DNA of 64,000 nt from Holothuria scabra (lineage: Eukaryota; Echinodermata; Holothuroidea; Aspidochirotida; Holothuriidae). Position numbers and translations under genes: made by a program. The stretch is from contig CM074187.1 of assembly GCA_037179385.1 (NCBI GenBank), positions 42,690,879 to 42,754,878 of the forward strand, read 5' to 3'. Numbering within the stretch: the stretch's first letter is position 1; every line of letters starts with the position of its first letter. Below, in pieces: positions 60,527 through 64,000 of this stretch. A model generated the notes under the pieces. The model was not told where the DNA came from. It saw only the letters and a program-made list of their open reading frames with translations, and did no database searches.

Positions 60527-61050
60527 AAAAATACCAGTCACAATCAGTCAACAAAATACCAGTCACAATCAGTCAACAACTGAAAGTACCTAAGTAGGAT
60601 ATAGCAATAATTGAAGAAATACAGGAATGGAAAGAGAATTTCTTCTCTTTTTATTCAAAATTTAATGAGTGTCGAAGGACATTCTAACTGCATGGATTCC
60701 ATAACCCTTTTGAATCAATTGGTACAATGATTGGAAGGCAGCAGCTGATAAATTTCTGTCAAAACAAGCCACACAAGACTATACTATTGAATCTGACGGC
60801 TACTGGAGGATTAAAAGGTTACTGATGACAGGTTAGATCTTCCAACCCAACTGAAATTTAGAATTAAATCAAATTGCACTGGTATGCTTTGCTTCTCATG
60901 AGTTCTGCAAAACTACATTTCCCCAGCCCTGGGCCTCAACAACCCCTTTAACTAAACATACAACAAGGGCTGAAGTTTAATTTAATTTCCACACTGGTCA
61001 CTCTCAAATTTCCCTAGCAAAAATTGTTCCTGCCAATGAAAACCAATGGG
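60527..61050. other. No gene recognised
   Basis: Short spacer between two reverse GGTCA-repeat blocks, beginning with a ~24-bp tandem duplication ('aataccagtcacaatcagtc', then aaca; 60529 and 60553). No coding region. Confidence 0.5.
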
Positions 61051-62085
61051 AGAAGAACCAGAATGCAAAAATGCATTGAGGTTTCGATGATATATAAATT
61101 TTCCATTTCAAATAATGCCATCATGCACCATTATCTTCACAGTCAAGTGTTACACTAGCATGTTCAAAAAATAATTTTGTTATTCCAGATGACTTTTGAC
61201 CTCCATTAAAGACATACATAGACAGACAAACATGCAGACAGAGAGAGACAGACAGCTATCTTGAAAGATCACATTTAAAAAGGTTTCAGACTTTGATCCC
61301 CCAGCTGACCCCAGATGACCTTTGACCTCTGCCAAAAACAATGGGGACCATCTCCTGACTATAATGCATCTACATACCCAAATATGAAATCTATCCAAGC
61401 TTCCTATCTTGGCATATCATGTTAACAAGATTTTCAGACTTTGACCCCTGGTGACCCCAGATGACCTTTGACCTCTGCCAAAAACAAGATGAAACCATCC
61501 TCTGACCATAAGGCATCCATCCACATATACCAAATATGAAGTTTATCCAAGTTTCTTAGATTGAGATATGGTGTTAACAAGATTTTCAGACTTTGACCCT
61601 CTGTGACCCCAGATGACCTTTGACCTCCACCAAAAACAACAGGGACCATCTCCTGACTATAACACATCCATATACCCAAATATGAAATCTATCCAAGCTT
61701 CCTATCTTGAGATATCGTGTTAACCAGATTTCCAGACTTGGACCCCCACTGACCCCAGATGACCTTTGACCTATGCCAACAACAAAAGCAACTATCTCCT
61801 GACCATAACGCATCCACATATCAATTATGAAATCTATCCAAGTTTCCTACCTTGAGATATAGTGTTAACAATGTTTTCAGACTTTGACCCCTAGTGACCC
61901 CAGATGACCTTTCACCTCCACCCAAAAACAGAAGGGTTCTTCCTCTCAATATGGTGCATCTATGTACTAAGTTTAAAAACTGTCAGACATTTCTATCCTG
62001 AGATATTGTGTTAACAAGCAACGTGTCACAAACACACACACCCACGCATACATACATACACACGAACGCCATTATGATCCCACTG
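61051..62085 (-). repeat. GGTCA-repeat element, block 8, reverse orientation
   Basis: It starts with the reversed shared tail (61051-61167: 'accagaatgcaaaaatgcat' onwards) and continues with about six units. Perfect TGACCTTTGACCT words (AGGTCAAAGGTCA in reverse) lie at 61316-61328, 61462-61474, 61614-61626 and 61760-61772, spaced 146-152 bp. It ends in a CA-rich run near 62030-62062. Frames on the minus strand here are the repeat itself. Confidence 0.92.
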
Positions 62086-63119
62086 GTTTCTCTTATCATC
62101 GAAACCAAAAATAAAAAAGAAAGCATTCACCACTGCACATCTTTCCCAGTTACTAGTTAGGATATTGCAGATAAACATCATATGTATAGGAATAGGTTCA
62201 CAATGTACATAGGCTAGCCTAGGCCTATGTGCTATACCTTAGGCAATGGCAAAAGTGCCAAGACATGCTGAAGAAAATTATATCGTAGAGAAAAACTTTA
62301 AGCCTTAAGCTCACAAAAGTATTGCACATTGTTGTATGAGGGACTATTACACACGCCTTGACAATATTTTAGATGTTCTTGGCCACATGGATTTTTATTG
62401 ACCCTTTTCTGTTCTCGATCCTGCTTTGTGAAAGGAATGTAGGCTACTGCTGACTAGCACAAACGTATGCAGAAAGTACTAACGTTAGCTCACTTGCTGA
62501 ACCAAACCATACATTTTGGGCTTAAATTTCTCAGTTAAGGGAGGTAGACACTTGGTGTTTTCAATTTTTCCAAAAGCCAAGAATTGACACTGTAGAATAT
62601 CGTTAATTTATTTACCTTTTTCCCCTGTTATAATGGCGAACTTTTTTCCGAGATTCCATTGTCGAAATTTGCGAGATCCTTTAGCTAAGCTGTACACACT
62701 GAGAAAGCAGTGAATGTGCCGCGGGTAGTTGTTGTGATTGCGCTTAAAGTATGTGATCGATCATTGGTGTATGGAACAATCACAATTTCCACAAAAATTT
62801 CCAGTTGAAGTTCACCTTGTCTTCTTGGCAGGTGTCGAATGTGCACTTCTCCTTCGTTATTACGTAGTGCAAAATATTGAAGCAGTTGCCAAACACGTCC
62901 GCCAAGCAAGCTATATTTCAGCATGCATCTGCTCAAATCTTATGCCATCCACATGTGTTCAAACTGCTAATTTTAGCTTTAGGCTTACTGCAAGAGAATT
63001 TTGGGCTGGGCGGCCAATGTTTTTGTTTTTGTGCCAGGGAGGGGTTGGGGGGGGGGGGGCGAAACTCTTCAGATTTTATCCTGGTTGTGCACCTGTGGTC
63101 AAAAACAGCTAGTGGAGAA
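62086..63119. other. No gene recognised; partly CpG-containing
   Basis: Between two repeat blocks. Overlapping frames of 124 (+, 62738-63112) and 83 (-, 62685-62936) codons lie in a CpG-containing part (62640-62900), but neither shows a domain I know. A G-tract near 63048-63059 follows 'aagagaattttgggctgggc', similar to other transposon-edge G-tracts in the window. Confidence 0.4.
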
Positions 63120-63124
63120 CACTG

Positions 63125-63970
63125 TTACCTAAAAATGACATTCATTCCAAGTTTCCTATCTCAAGATGTCGTAATAATTAGGTTTTCGGATTTGACCACT
63201 GGTGACCCCAAATGTACTTTGACCCCCACCAAAAGTTATATGGTTCGTCCCTTGACAATATTGCATCTACATACCAAGTATGACATTCATCTAAGTTTTC
63301 TATCTCAAGAAATAGTGATAACGATGTTTTCGGATTTTGACCCCTGGCGACCCCACATGACCTTTGACCCCCACCAAAAACAGTAGGTTTATTCTCTTGA
63401 TAATAATGCATCTAGATACTAAGTATGACATTCATCCAAGCTTTCTACCTCAAGATATCGCGTTTACAAGGTTTTCGGGGTCTGACCCCTGGTGACCCCA
63501 TACGACCTTTGACCCCCAACAAAAACAATAGGGTTCTTCCTCCCACTGTGGAGCATCTATGTACCAAGTATGGCATTCATCCAAGTTTCCAATCTCAAGA
63601 TATCATGTTAACGAGGTTTTCGGGGTCTGACCCCTATTGACCCCAAATGACCTTTGACCCCCACCAAAAACAATAGGGTTCTTCCTCTGACAATAACGCA
63701 CCTACATACCAAGTATGACATTCATCCAACATTTCTACCTCAAGATATCATGTTAACAAGGTTTTCAGAGTTTGACCCCTGGTGACCCCATACGACCTTT
63801 GACCCCCACCAAAAACAATAGGGTTCTTCCTCTCACTATGGGGCATCCATGTACCAAGTTTGAAAACATTCAGACCTTCCCTTCTTGAGATATCGTGTTA
63901 ACAAGCAAAGTGTCACAAACACACACACACACATACATCCACACACACACACACACACACCTATACGCGT
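63125..63970 (-). repeat. GGTCA-repeat element, block 9, reverse, continues to window end
   Basis: About five and a half units of 144 bp. The word 'ttcggggtctgacccc' near 63475 recurs at 63619 and, altered, at 63763, giving an exact 144-bp period, so this block is less diverged than the others. Receptor-like words read TGACCTTTGACCC (63358-63370, 63648-63660) or CGACCTTTGACCC. The block ends in a CA run (63918-63960). The element probably extends past the window. Confidence 0.9.
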
Positions 63971-64000
63971 TTCTGGCGCCTATCGGGGACATGCTTATTA

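Noticed and set aside
62685..63112. Overlapping 124-codon (+) and 83-codon (-) frames
   Set aside because: No recognisable domain. The + frame ends in low-complexity Gly and enters a repeat, and there is no splice context to support either one.
1..64000. tRNA, rRNA and snRNA genes
   Set aside because: I found no convincing cloverleaf with A and B boxes or conserved rRNA words by reading. A covariance-model scan (tRNAscan-SE, Infernal) would settle it.

Overview
This window is nuclear DNA from an animal, not a bacterium. It holds one recognisable host gene split by GT-AG introns, surrounded by AT-rich non-coding DNA full of decayed transposons, minisatellites and dispersed repeats. The gene is an RNF180 (Rines) orthologue, a metazoan family. 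The repeat types (Tx1/L1-like LINEs, hAT-like and TTAA-flanked short elements, and a roughly 144-bp repeat rich in GGTCA words) suggest a marine deuterostome invertebrate, perhaps an echinoderm such as a sea cucumber. That assignment is an inference and cannot be proven from this sequence.

Region 1-14,300 is transposon-derived and has no host gene that I recognise. Its centrepiece is a 5'-truncated Tx1/L1-like LINE (2168-6007) with a perfect 16-bp target-site duplication. Its ORF2 carries about eight frameshifts or stops and an altered endonuclease glutamate. A second, older LINE fragment lies at 9445-11220. Around them are a ~190-bp repeat family (three copies), a GC-rich hairpin cluster, G-tracts and a GGTCTC microsatellite.

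Region 14,300-22,640 is non-coding upstream DNA of RNF180. It holds a short CpG-containing stretch, a CTAGG-rich low-complexity block, a 315-bp MITE, telomere-like CCCTAA words, a 1.5-kb hAT-like element and the first block of the GGTCA repeat.

Region 22,641-48,300 is RNF180 on the + strand, with four coding exons (22665-22859, 39191-40249, 42703-42937, 47975-48300). They join in frame to 604 residues: an N-terminal zinc-binding Rines (DSPRM) motif split by intron 1, a long Ser-rich linker, a basic stretch, a C3HC4 RING finger and a C-terminal membrane anchor. Intron 1 (16.3 kb) carries many repeats, including a 2.1-kb hAT-like element inserted into a GGTCA-repeat element.

Region 48,301-64,000 has no recognised gene except a speculative first exon at 49201. 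It contains a 156-bp TTAA-flanked MITE, a GGTCA-repeat element with inverted-repeat ends (51368-53924), a 23-bp minisatellite, a 415-bp MITE and three GGTCA-repeat blocks in reverse orientation.

The most unusual signal is that the GGTCA repeat carries, about once per 144-bp unit in several blocks, the exact direct-repeat-1 word AGGTCAAAGGTCA, the consensus site for RXR, HNF4 and COUP-TF type nuclear receptors. I read at least twelve perfect copies in and around RNF180.
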